Assembly (NCBI GenBank): GCA_020442775.1
Contig: JAGRJL010000100.1
Span: 1 to 33,556 of the forward strand
Length of the DNA: 33,556 nt
From: Lysobacterales bacterium
Lineage (GTDB): Bacteria > Pseudomonadota > Gammaproteobacteria > Xanthomonadales > SZUA-5
Reading direction: 5' to 3'
In this document: one piece after another, positions 16,865 through 25,578 of the stretch
Layout of the letters: the number at the start of each line of letters is the position of its first letter
Position numbering within the stretch: position 1 is the stretch's first letter
Made by a program: the position numbers and the translations under genes
The notes under the pieces: model-generated
What the model was told of the DNA's origin: nothing
Database searches by the model: none
Seen by the model: only the letters and a program-made list of their open reading frames with translations

Positions 16865-19069
16865 TCATTGGTCAAAGCTGTCACGAAAGAGCGGGCCGGG
16901 CAGATCCAGCAGGGCGATGTGAGGGCTGATCTCGCCGCCTGCCAGATTGAAGTTCCCGCCGACGACAATCTTGTCGCCACACGCGGCCATGGCCTTGATC
17001 GTTGCCGGATAGATGCCCAGACCATAGCTAACGCCTTCGCCCATCGCTGTCCATTCTCCGCTGCCGGGGTCAAGACTGGCGATGCTGGCCAAGGGAATGT
17101 CGGACATCTGGCTGAAGGTGCCGCCGACCAGCAATGCCTGATTTCGATAGATCAGCGTGTTGATGTCCCGGTTCACATTGCTGGTCCCGCCGGGCGCCGA
17201 CCATTCCCCCGTCAACAGATCGAGCTTGGCCAGGTGATAACGGAATGTAGGCCCAGGCGAATTGAGACCGCCGACATAGAGTGCGCGATCGACTACCGTC
17301 ATGGCGAAGGTCCTTCCTCTGGCATCGCCACCGGGCGCGCTCCAGTTGCCCGAAAGCGGATCGAACAGGGCCAATTTCGACGCGGGCACGCCTCCCGCTT
17401 CGTCAAAATCGCCGGCGGCAAAGACTCCTGCATCAGAGGAGGTGATCACGTATACCCGGTTGTCGGTGCCGTTTTGGACACCGCTGCCCAGGGTCTCCCA
17501 GGTATTGGACAGCAGGTTGTAGCGAGCGATATGTCGCGCTGAAATACCGCCTGCGCTGGTGAAGGCCCCGGCGGCGTAGAGGTAATTCCCATCGATGTGC
17601 AGATCGTAGACGAAGTTGTTTGGCCCGCCACCCGGCAGCCCTTCCCACACCCGCGTTGCCAGATTGAAGCGCGCGACGCGAGCCGCGGGAACCCCACCGA
17701 TGTCAAAGAAGCCGCCGCCCAGATAGAGATATTGGCTGTCCGCGGCCATGGCTGTGTAGTTGAACGAGAACTGCGGCGAAACCGCACCGCCAAGTGGGCT
17801 GATCTCATGCGTGGTGCAGTCCATTTGCGCAAACTGGGATGCAGCCGTGCCCCCAATCTGCGTGAAGTTGCCGCGGATCAATGCCAGATCGCCGCTGGTT
17901 ACGATTTCTTCGATGACATCGTTGGCTGCACCGGTGATGCCTTCGCCAACCGGAAGCCAGGATCGGGTCGGCGCATGCAGCCGCGCGATGCCAGGTTGGC
18001 TCTGACCGTTGACCTCACGGAATGAGCCGCCGAGGTACAGGTCAGACCCGACCACGGCGGAGGCCAGGATGAATGTGCCGAGTTCTCCGACCCCCGAACC
18101 CAATGCCTGCCAGCGGTTCAGGCTCGCATCAAAGCGCGCTACATGATTGGCCTGTATTCCATCGATCGAGGAAAAATCGCCTCCCGCGTAGAGCTCGCCA
18201 TCGACGACCCGGAGTTGGCGCACGGGGCCTGGGGAAACCACGCCCTGGCCCATCCGTTCCCAGGATTGGGTAGCGCGAGAAAATCGCGCGACATGATCTG
18301 TGGCCACTCCGCCGACCATGGAAAAGAATCCACCTGCATAGATGTAATCGGCATCCGAGGTGAGGGTCAGGACACCTTCGTCGATCGCATTCCCCAGTGC
18401 CGACCAGGTGTTTCCCTGGTTGGGGGAGTACACCGCGATGTCGTTTGCGGGGACGCCAGCGATGGACTCGAAGTTGCCGCCAACCAGAAGTCTGTCGCCG
18501 TCGGCATGGAGGGCGTAGATATCCTCGAAATTGACGCCGAGATTGATCCAGTCATCAATGCTGGGATCGAATCGCAACAGCGTGGGCTCTCCGAAGTCGA
18601 ACGCGACATAGATCTGGCCGGAAACCGCTGCCATGGCTTCGACGCGTATGTCGCCAACAGATGGCGGGGTGTTGGTTGGCACATGCCACTGACCCGTGGT
18701 CAGGTTCAGGTTGGCAAACAGCGCGGGCTCGGAAGCGCCCGGGATGGTCATTCCGCTTCCGCCAACGTACAGCACCTCACCAATGCGAATCAGCTCCTTG
18801 GCCGGTCCTCTGAAGCCCGAGCCTTGCGGAAAAACGGCGAACTGGTTGGTGTCAGGGAAATACTTCACCAGGCTGTTGGCGTCGACGTCGCCGCAAGCGG
18901 TGAAGCCACCACCGACCAGTACCGAACCGTCGTCCAGTTCCACCGCGCTGGAAAACGAGCCGCTGCAACCGCGTGCATTCCATCCAAATGCGGTCCAGTT
19001 GGCGTTCGGATTGCCGGCCATTGCGAGTTGGCAGAGGACCATGAGCATTAGCAACAAACAGGTGCGCAT
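16865..19069 (-). CDS. Exported Kelch/Rax2-like propeller protein, tandem copy B
   Basis: 734 aa from ATG 19069, chosen because it starts the signal peptide (MRTCLLLMLMVLCQLAMA) and gives exactly the length of copy A; the frame is open to 19189 without signal character. Repeat content and order match copy A almost blade for blade: WTAFGWNARGCSGSFSSAV against WTGFGWNGRGCNGPINAAV at the N-terminus, IDGIQANHVARFDASLNRW against IDGVHAINIARFDEALNRW in the middle, and LPGPLFRDSFDQ against LPGALFRDSFDQ at the end. More than half the aligned residues agree by eye. This is a tandem duplication that has diverged, with length held constant, so both copies seem to be under selection. Same predicted export and surface role as copy A. 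Confidence 0.92.
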   Translation of the reverse strand: MRTCLLLMLMVLCQLAMAGNPNANWTAFGWNARGCSGSFSSAVELDDGSVLVGGGFTACGDVDANSLVKYFPDTNQFAVFPQGSGFRGPAKELIRIGEVLYVGGSGMTIPGASEPALFANLNLTTGQWHVPTNTPPSVGDIRVEAMAAVSGQIYVAFDFGEPTLLRFDPSIDDWINLGVNFEDIYALHADGDRLLVGGNFESIAGVPANDIAVYSPNQGNTWSALGNAIDEGVLTLTSDADYIYAGGFFSMVGGVATDHVARFSRATQSWERMGQGVVSPGPVRQLRVVDGELYAGGDFSSIDGIQANHVARFDASLNRWQALGSGVGELGTFILASAVVGSDLYLGGSFREVNGQSQPGIARLHAPTRSWLPVGEGITGAANDVIEEIVTSGDLALIRGNFTQIGGTAASQFAQMDCTTHEISPLGGAVSPQFSFNYTAMAADSQYLYLGGGFFDIGGVPAARVARFNLATRVWEGLPGGGPNNFVYDLHIDGNYLYAAGAFTSAGGISARHIARYNLLSNTWETLGSGVQNGTDNRVYVITSSDAGVFAAGDFDEAGGVPASKLALFDPLSGNWSAPGGDARGRTFAMTVVDRALYVGGLNSPGPTFRYHLAKLDLLTGEWSAPGGTSNVNRDINTLIYRNQALLVGGTFSQMSDIPLASIASLDPGSGEWTAMGEGVSYGLGIYPATIKAMAACGDKIVVGGNFNLAGGEISPHIALLDLPGPLFRDSFDQ

Positions 19070-19182
19070 TGGTGGGATCCTGGTGAGGATGTGCGAACCT
19101 GCCAGAGATGCACGGAACAGGCAATCAGCGTACAAACAACCCGAATTCAACCCGAATTGGACACCCTGACGGCAATGCACTG

Positions 19183-19443
19183 ATGGCAAGGCAGATGCTC
19201 ATCATTCACGGTTGTACCGATGCCTATGCGGCATCGGAGCAGGGCGTCTGCGCGGAGCTGATCCACGACCAGCTGCTATACAACGTCTCAGAATCCGTAG
19301 GCCTTGCCAGGGCGATCGCCCGAGGGGAACGGGTCTCGCTGATGGTTCCGCCGGGGCTGGAGCCCGAGTTGCTGCTTCACAAGTTCAGCAAGCTGGGCCT
19401 GAATTGTGCGATGGATTACACCCAGTCCGCACCCGTGGCGTAG
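19183..19443 (+). CDS. Small protein of unknown function
   Basis: 86 aa from ATG 19183, on the strand opposite to the propeller gene and starting 114 bp from it. The frame is open further upstream but overlaps the leader of the 19069 gene. The sequence (RQMLIIHGCTDAYAASEQG, then ELIHDQLLYNVSESVGLARAI, then GLEPELLLHKFSKLGLNCAMDY) is globular in composition with alternating strands and helices. The last part has a faint likeness to the L7/L12 C-terminal fold, too weak to name. No signal peptide or membrane segment. No ribosome binding site is obvious, so it may be spurious. Confidence 0.5.
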   Translation: MARQMLIIHGCTDAYAASEQGVCAELIHDQLLYNVSESVGLARAIARGERVSLMVPPGLEPELLLHKFSKLGLNCAMDYTQSAPVA

Positions 19444-19774
19444 GAACTTCGCGGGCTCTTTGCCGGCGATTGTCCAGCCGTTGCGTCGATCACCGATGCG
19501 AGCTTGCGCTGCGCGATCGCACTGCGGGTGCAGCGCGTGGATGCCCGGAGCTCGCCCATTCGTGGGCAAAGTCCGGCGAGGAGAGCGCAGGAAATCACAG
19601 CCTGATCACCGCGTGGGAGTTGGTCGTTCGGCCACCGGATGAGCTACACGGCAGGTTTAACCCTGTGCGCAGCTTCTTGCCGAGTCGTTGTCTGGCGGCA
19701 TCGGGATGGGGCCGGACCCATGCACGATCTCCCTGGGTGGCACTGAGCAGCGCGACCCCCCCCCCAGGGCCCGA
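19444..19774. other. Intergenic stretch with a C10 tract
   Basis: No convincing gene. A run of ten C (19756-19765) begins nine bases beyond the stop of the minus-strand 19775 gene. A small GCCCA-TTCG-TGGGC hairpin sits near 19556. Nothing else recognisable. Confidence 0.5.
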
Positions 19775-21349
19775 CTATCGAAGCTGATCAAGCGAATGCT
19801 GGCGGACCGGGTTGTCACCTTCCATCCCGTCGGCAAATATTGCCTCCGGCGTTCCGTAGATGACGTAGGCGCGACCGGTCGAGGAGAACCTGGGGGCGTC
19901 CGCCGCACCGATGACCACGTCCGCCAGGCCATCGCCGTTGAGATCTCCCGAACCGGCAACGGTGGAACCTGCCCGGTCCAGCCGCTCCACGCCGTCAACC
20001 TTGTAGCCGTTACGACCGTCCAGCAACGCTAAAGGAAACTCCGAGGGGAAAGGCCCTGCGTGGCCGTAAACGACATAACTCCTTCCTTGATCGGTGACTG
20101 GAAGCGCCGAGGCGGCACCGATCACGAGGTCGTCGAATCCGTCGCCATTCAGATCGCCAGCGCCGCTGATCGAGTTGCCGGACTTGTCGCGAAAGATCTC
20201 GCCGTCCAGCTTGAAGCCATCGCTACCGTCCAGGGTCCCCATCAGGATCGCGTCGGGAAACGATTCTGATCTGCCGAAAAGCAGGTAAGAGCGGCCGGTT
20301 CTAAGGTCCGCTCCGGTCGCACTCGTGGCGCCGACCATCAGGTCGTCGAGACCATCGCCATTGAAGTCGCCGACACCGCTGACCGTTTCGCCGAACCTGC
20401 CTCCTTCTCCGACCATCTCAAAGCCCTGCAATGGATCCAGTTCACCCAGAAGGAGAGGGGGCGCGAACTCATCATTGGTGGAGGGGCGACCGTACACGAC
20501 GTAGCTGCGGCCCAGGTTCTGAAACGCCGCGCCAATCAGAATGTCGTCGTAGTCGTCGCCATTGAAGTCACCAATGCCCGCCATGGCGATTCCGGAGAGA
20601 TCGTCGGGCTGTCCGTCAATCCGCAGGACCTGCGCGCCGGACAAGTCGGCCAGGTTTCGTGTAGCCGGCACCGGGTCCGTGGTTCCGTAGATCACATAGG
20701 TCCGGCCGCGAAGTTCGTTGTGGGAACCCTCGTATGGCTCGCTGACCAGGAGATCAGCCAGGCCATCGCCGTTGAAATCGCCGGCGCTGGACACTGTGAA
20801 GCCGGCGCCCATGTTGTCGGCCCCGATCAGTCGGAATCCGTCGGTGCCGTCCAGATCGAGTACGTTGACGACGGGGTCGAAAGGGGTTGCCCGACCGAAG
20901 ATCACATAGCAGCGTCCGGCCAGTTCACCCGTCGGTGAGCCCACGACCATGTCGTCAAAACCGTCCCCGTTGATGTCTCCCAATCCACTCGCCGCAAACC
21001 CAAGTTGGTGGAAGTTCTCCAATCCATTGATCTCAAAACCATTGGTGCCGTCGAGATTTGCTAGGGGGACTGCTGCAGGGCGGGCTGTACGGGTCCCGAA
21101 CAACACATAGACCCTGCTGCCGGAGGGCGCTCCGATGATCAGATCGTTGATGCCATCGCCATTGATATCGGCGATGGTCGACATGGACGCGCTGGTTCTT
21201 GCACTGTTGATCGCGCCGTCGATACGAAAGCCGTTGCTGCCGTCAAGGTCACCCAGATTCAACAGCGGGGTGCCTGCAAAGGCACATGAACTGATCCATA
21301 GCGCTGCAAGGGCCAGACTTGTCCTTCCATGCTGATAGGGTTTGATCAC
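19775..21349 (-). CDS. Exported integrin-alpha-like FG-GAP protein
   Basis: 524 aa with a signal peptide (MIKPYQHGRTSLALAALWISSCAFA). Seven FG-GAP repeats of about 65-70 residues follow, each with a calcium-loop core of the form D-NGDG--D-(L/M)-(V/I)G: DINGDGINDLIIGAP, DINGDGFDDMVVGSP, DFNGDGLADLLVSEP, DFNGDDYDDILIGAA, DFNGDGLDDLMVGAT, DLNGDGFDDLVIGAA and DLNGDGLADVVIGAA. The second half of each repeat is GRSYVVYGR or similar, and the start is LDGTDGF-(I/L)-G. Seven copies fit the seven-bladed fold of integrin alpha subunits. The C-terminus has IFADGMEGD, the shared tail, then 14 more residues. Likely secreted or surface-bound with an adhesive role by analogy; ligand unknown. Confidence 0.92.
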   Translation of the reverse strand: MIKPYQHGRTSLALAALWISSCAFAGTPLLNLGDLDGSNGFRIDGAINSARTSASMSTIADINGDGINDLIIGAPSGSRVYVLFGTRTARPAAVPLANLDGTNGFEINGLENFHQLGFAASGLGDINGDGFDDMVVGSPTGELAGRCYVIFGRATPFDPVVNVLDLDGTDGFRLIGADNMGAGFTVSSAGDFNGDGLADLLVSEPYEGSHNELRGRTYVIYGTTDPVPATRNLADLSGAQVLRIDGQPDDLSGIAMAGIGDFNGDDYDDILIGAAFQNLGRSYVVYGRPSTNDEFAPPLLLGELDPLQGFEMVGEGGRFGETVSGVGDFNGDGLDDLMVGATSATGADLRTGRSYLLFGRSESFPDAILMGTLDGSDGFKLDGEIFRDKSGNSISGAGDLNGDGFDDLVIGAASALPVTDQGRSYVVYGHAGPFPSEFPLALLDGRNGYKVDGVERLDRAGSTVAGSGDLNGDGLADVVIGAADAPRFSSTGRAYVIYGTPEAIFADGMEGDNPVRQHSLDQLR

Positions 21350-21776
21350 AAAAATTCGCTCCAGTCGGCTTGAATGCTTGGGTGCGGTCGGACGCTAGCA
21401 TGCCCATTCGGAACACGAAATCCCGCCGCTTTAGGAGGTGCTTCGCCCCACGCTCAGCATTCGGCTGAGCGATTTTTGGGTGCTGCGCAGTTCGCGGCAC
21501 ACTCCTGCCGCGGTCCTGCGTGGGTGCGGAGCGATCGCGGGCTGACGGCTTTGAGCAGCGGTTTTCGAGTCAGGAATAGTGGAACGGAACTCGAGAAGAT
21601 CGGTGCGACTGTTGAAGATCAGGGAGCGGACTGGATCGTCATTGCGACAGGCGACTTCCAGATGCGCTCCCGGAAAGGTGAATAGGGAATGCCCCGCGGC
21701 TCTGCAGAGTCCTCGGCCATGCTCGCGGGCGTTGCATTCCGCTACTCTACACACAGCACACTTCAGGGCGATTCCC
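21350..21776. other. Intergenic stretch between divergent propeller genes
   Basis: No convincing gene. It should carry the promoters of the 19775 and 21777 genes. Positions 21537-21605 resemble 26555-26627 (shared CTGAC, GAGCAGCGG, TTT, GTC-GGAA-AG and CTCG blocks). Confidence 0.5.
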
Positions 21777-24059
21777 ATGCGCTTCGATGGATGGGTAAGT
21801 CCGCTAGCGATCTTGCTGGCCGCGGGAATGGCGTTCGCTGCGCAGGCACAAACGGTTGGCGGCCGCTGGGAGGTGCTGGGTCCAGGCCCGATCCTCAACG
21901 GTCAGGTTGAGGGGATCGACGGTGGCGAAGTGGTGGGTGCGGTCAATACCATCGCAGCCCATCCCACCGACGCCGACGTGCTGTTCGCTGGCGGCGCCAA
22001 CGGCGGTATCTGGCGTACCGACAACGCAACCGCGCTCTCTCCAACCTGGGTCAGTCAAGCCGAAAATATCGGCTCACTGGCGATCGGGGCGATCGAGTTC
22101 GATCCGACCGACCCATCCCATCAGACCTTGATCGCGGGGACCGCTCAGGTCTCCAGCGTCAACTACGGTGGCCCGCGTATCGGCATGTTGCGAACCACCG
22201 ATGGCGGCGCGAACTGGCAGTTGATCAATCCTGACGGCGTGCTTGACAATCGCGATGTCTTTGGTGTTGCTGCGCGCGGGAGCATCCTGGTCGCGGGTAC
22301 CTCGGCAGGCGTTTATCGCTCAACCGACTCCGGCGACACGCTGGCGATGGTTTCCGGTGCGCCAGGAACCGGGCTGCCGGTCGGCAAGGTCGCTGACCTG
22401 GCCAGCGACCCCAGCAACATCGACGTGCTCTATGTTCCGGTAACCGAGGGGAGCGCCCGCGGCATTTATCGTTCGGGTGATCGCGGTGCGACCTGGGTGA
22501 AAGTCTCTGACCAGGCGATCGATGACCTCCTCAACATGATCTCGCGCAAGACCGAGATCGCGGTAGGCAACGCTGGTCAGGTTTACGTCGGCATCATTGA
22601 ACGGTTTGAGTTGGTCGGAGTCTTTCGCTCCGCCGATGGACTCAGCCCCTGGACTTCGCTGGGCCTCCCCACAACGGTGGAGGAGGGCGGCGTTGCCATC
22701 GGGATACACGCCGGTGGCCAGGGCTACATCCACTTCTCGATCGTCGCTGATCCGGGCAACAGCAACATCGTCTACCTCGGGGGCGACCGCCAGCCGGAGT
22801 TCGGCGCAGGGGTGCCCGGGAGCAAGCTGACGTTTCCCAACTCGATTGGGGCAAATGACTACTCGGGCCGTCTGTTTCGCGGAGATGCCTCGCTGCCGGC
22901 CGATAGCCGCTGGGTGCCGCTCACCCATGTGGGAACCGCCAACAATTCTTCACCCCATGCCGACTCGCGCGACATGGCATTCGATGCGCTGGGTAATCTG
23001 ATCGAATCCAGCGATGGTGGCGTCTATAAACGTACCCAGCCAGGGAATGCCTCCGGCGTTTGGGTTTCGATCAACGGCAGCCTGCAAACGACCGAGTACC
23101 GCGGAGCCGATTGGGATGCCGTATCCGGTCGGGTGATGGGTGGGGCGCAGGACAACGGAACTTCCGAGTCGGTTGTGCCGGCTTCGGCCATTTTCGATTC
23201 GGTTTCAAACGCAGACGGTGGCGACCCTGCGGTGCAGGATCGGACCTCCGCGACCCAATCGACGCGCTATTCCAGTCACCAGGTGCTGTACAGATTTCAG
23301 CGCCGTACGGTGGATGCTGCCAACAACGTCCTCACCGCGGCCTTTCCGGAGCTGGCACCGCTGGCTGGCAGCCCGCCGCTCTCCGGTCAGTTCTATACCC
23401 CGATTGCGGTGCACTACAGTGATCCGTCGCGGCTGATCTTCGGCGCGAGCAACGGCGTTTATGAGACATTCGACCGCGGCGACACGGTTGCTCTGGTCAG
23501 TAACCGGCGAGTGAATGCCGCCGATGCCAATCCAATGGTCTACGGGGCGATTGGCGATCCGGAGCTGATCTATTTTGCTGCCGACCTGGAACTCTACTTG
23601 CGAAGCTCGGCTAGCGGCGGGAGCTTTGCCCAGCTGCTGAGCCTGCCTGAAGTCCCGCGCGATCTGGACATTGATCGCGATGCGCCGACGCGGTTGTTCG
23701 CGATGACCCGAAACAACATCCTTTTTTCAAGCGACGGCGGCGGGAGCTTTGTCGACATCACCGGAAACCTGACAGCCTTGAGCCCAAACGGCACCTTGCG
23801 AACGATGGCCTACCTGACCGGCAAGGACATGCTGGCTGTCGGCACGTTGACAGCCGGGACCTTTGTTTCCATGGGCACCTCCGGATTTGGCCAATGGCAG
23901 CCGTTGGGAACCGACTTGCCCAGCGTGCCGATATCGGAATTGAGCTACGACGACGTCGACCAACTGCTGGTAGCAGCGACGCTCGGTCGCGGTGCCTGGA
24001 GATTGGAAACAGGCGACATTCCAGTGGACCGCGTTCTTGCTGACGGATTCGAAGGATGA
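21777..24059 (+). CDS. Exported BNR/sortilin-like propeller protein
   Basis: 760 aa from ATG 21777, chosen for its signal peptide (MRFDGWVSPLAILLAAGMAFAAQA); the frame is open to 21579 without signal character. It then begins GGRWEVLGPGPI, the usual opening of exported glycosyl-hydrolase-like or sortilin-like propellers. BNR-type Asp-box motifs are spread along it: GMLRTTDGGANWQLI, GVYRSTDSGDTLAMV, GIYRSGDRGATWVKV, NILFSSDGGGSFVDI. These motifs occur in sialidases, VPS10/sortilin domains and xyloglucanase-like exported proteins; I see no catalytic sialidase residues to assign a reaction. The end is VLADGFEG, the shared tail. Its stop overlaps the next start (ATGA), so the two are translated together. 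Confidence 0.9.
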   Translation: MRFDGWVSPLAILLAAGMAFAAQAQTVGGRWEVLGPGPILNGQVEGIDGGEVVGAVNTIAAHPTDADVLFAGGANGGIWRTDNATALSPTWVSQAENIGSLAIGAIEFDPTDPSHQTLIAGTAQVSSVNYGGPRIGMLRTTDGGANWQLINPDGVLDNRDVFGVAARGSILVAGTSAGVYRSTDSGDTLAMVSGAPGTGLPVGKVADLASDPSNIDVLYVPVTEGSARGIYRSGDRGATWVKVSDQAIDDLLNMISRKTEIAVGNAGQVYVGIIERFELVGVFRSADGLSPWTSLGLPTTVEEGGVAIGIHAGGQGYIHFSIVADPGNSNIVYLGGDRQPEFGAGVPGSKLTFPNSIGANDYSGRLFRGDASLPADSRWVPLTHVGTANNSSPHADSRDMAFDALGNLIESSDGGVYKRTQPGNASGVWVSINGSLQTTEYRGADWDAVSGRVMGGAQDNGTSESVVPASAIFDSVSNADGGDPAVQDRTSATQSTRYSSHQVLYRFQRRTVDAANNVLTAAFPELAPLAGSPPLSGQFYTPIAVHYSDPSRLIFGASNGVYETFDRGDTVALVSNRRVNAADANPMVYGAIGDPELIYFAADLELYLRSSASGGSFAQLLSLPEVPRDLDIDRDAPTRLFAMTRNNILFSSDGGGSFVDITGNLTALSPNGTLRTMAYLTGKDMLAVGTLTAGTFVSMGTSGFGQWQPLGTDLPSVPISELSYDDVDQLLVAATLGRGAWRLETGDIPVDRVLADGFEG

Positions 24060-25054
24060 GCTCGACCAAAGCCACCGCTGTGACTGATTCGTGGGCGTGG
24101 CGCTCGAGCGCCCGGGTGATTGCATTGTTGACCATCGTGATTGCGGTACTCGGGATTGGCAACGCCCAAGCGACCACCGTCTCTTCGCTCAGTCCCGGGG
24201 TGCTGATTGATGTGGATCGGGGGTTGGCCTGGGTCGCCGACGCGGGAGGCCGGACACTGGCGCTGAAACTGACCGACGGCAACTCGCTTTGGCGCAGCGG
24301 CGAAGCGGCATTCCCGTTGACCGTATTGGATGATCGACTGCTGGCCCTCGGCAGCCCGGGAGCGCCCGGGCAGGCCGTGGTTCTGTTGATGTTGCCTGAT
24401 AGCGGCGAGATCATTGATCGGGTCAACGTTGAGCTGCCGGATACGATTCGGGGTGAAGTTGGGGCCTATCCCAGAGGCCAGTTCGAAGTCATCGCCGAAC
24501 ATTTGGGGCGAACTGTACGGATCCATTGGCAATACCGATCAAGATCTGCGTATGCGCCGATCGCGGAGGATTCCGACGGGGCTGCGATGGTTGAGGAACG
24601 ATTGGCTGGTGCGGTCCAGATCGATTTCAACGACGGCCGGGCATCTGCCGTGTCGCTTCCCGCCGACACCGATCCGCCGACTCTGGCGGTTCGGGTCGCT
24701 GCCGCCGGTCAGCGGATCGCCGCGGTTCCCGGGCGGCAGTTTCTCGCAGCCGCTGGCGGCGCGGTCCTGGTCAGCGAGTTGCTGGATGTTGACTCAAGCT
24801 TTCCCTATCAATGGTCCCTCTACAGCGCTGCCCATTCGCGCCTGGGCAGCCTGCGCGCCGCCACTTCACGGGCCGATTTCATCGCGATTGGGGAGAGGAT
24901 CTACTACCACAGCCCGGCCTATGGGTTCAGGAACGACCGCTCGCTGTGGCAGGAAACAGCGGAAAGGCTGGTGGCCGTCGACCTGCGCTCCGGGACAGAG
25001 CTCTGGGCAGTTGCGCTGCTTGACCTGGTCTACCGCGGGCCGATGCCGCCCTGA
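24056..25054 (+). CDS. Exported or membrane-anchored PQQ-like propeller protein
   Basis: 332 aa. ATG 24056 overlaps the stop of the 21777 gene as ATGA, which implies translational coupling and a shared role. The first 40 residues hold a long basic leader and a hydrophobic segment (ARVIALLTIVIAVLGIGNAQA), a signal peptide or anchor. The rest has PQQ-type blades: VSSLSPGVLIDVDRGLAWVAD, RTLALKLTDGNSLWRSG, and near the end RLVAVDLRSGTELWAVALL. It is too short for a complete eight-bladed PQQ propeller and has no dehydrogenase residues. It lacks the D-G-F-E tail. Role unknown; perhaps an accessory to the preceding propeller protein. Confidence 0.82.
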   Translation: MSSTKATAVTDSWAWRSSARVIALLTIVIAVLGIGNAQATTVSSLSPGVLIDVDRGLAWVADAGGRTLALKLTDGNSLWRSGEAAFPLTVLDDRLLALGSPGAPGQAVVLLMLPDSGEIIDRVNVELPDTIRGEVGAYPRGQFEVIAEHLGRTVRIHWQYRSRSAYAPIAEDSDGAAMVEERLAGAVQIDFNDGRASAVSLPADTDPPTLAVRVAAAGQRIAAVPGRQFLAAAGGAVLVSELLDVDSSFPYQWSLYSAAHSRLGSLRAATSRADFIAIGERIYYHSPAYGFRNDRSLWQETAERLVAVDLRSGTELWAVALLDLVYRGPMPP

Positions 25055-25578
25055 GTCGTCATCAATGCTGGTGCAATCGATCACCGCATGAGCCGCTACT
25101 GATTGAGAGTGGCTGTTCCTGATTAACCCACTCGACGTCCCTCCTGTTTCGATCCGCTGAGATTGGCAACAGCGTGGCTGCAGTCTTGTCCGTGTCGGGG
25201 GCCGGGTCGTACTGGTCAGGCACGGGTTTTGACCGCTTCGCCGCCGATATGATGGCTCGGTTTCATTGATCGATCATGCCTGCACCGGTCTCGGCTGGTT
25301 TGGCGGCGCGCGGCGTGCGTCAAGGGCCACCCAAGATTCGACTGGCCGTTTGTCGCGATGGATCGGCTATTCCCAAATCTTGCGTGTGCAAACCCGGGAC
25401 GCGGGATCTGAGTCGAATCCGGCAATTTCGATGACTGGCTCCCCATGCGCTTTCCGAGTGACTGATCTGAAGGCCGCTCGTTCCTCAGGGAATGCGGTCT
25501 GGGCGGATACCGCCAACCGCGCAGCGTTCGCGCTGCAGTTCACTTCAAGTTAGTTACCTATCAAACGGAAGGAAGTCC
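25055..25578. other. Intergenic stretch, 524 bp
   Basis: No convincing gene; frames on both strands are short and low in quality. It must hold the promoter of the 25579 gene. No clear repeat or RNA element seen. Confidence 0.5.

Noticed and set aside
19756-19765. C10 tract as a phase-variation switch
   Set aside because: It lies after the stop codon of the only credible gene, so slippage would not turn that gene on or off.
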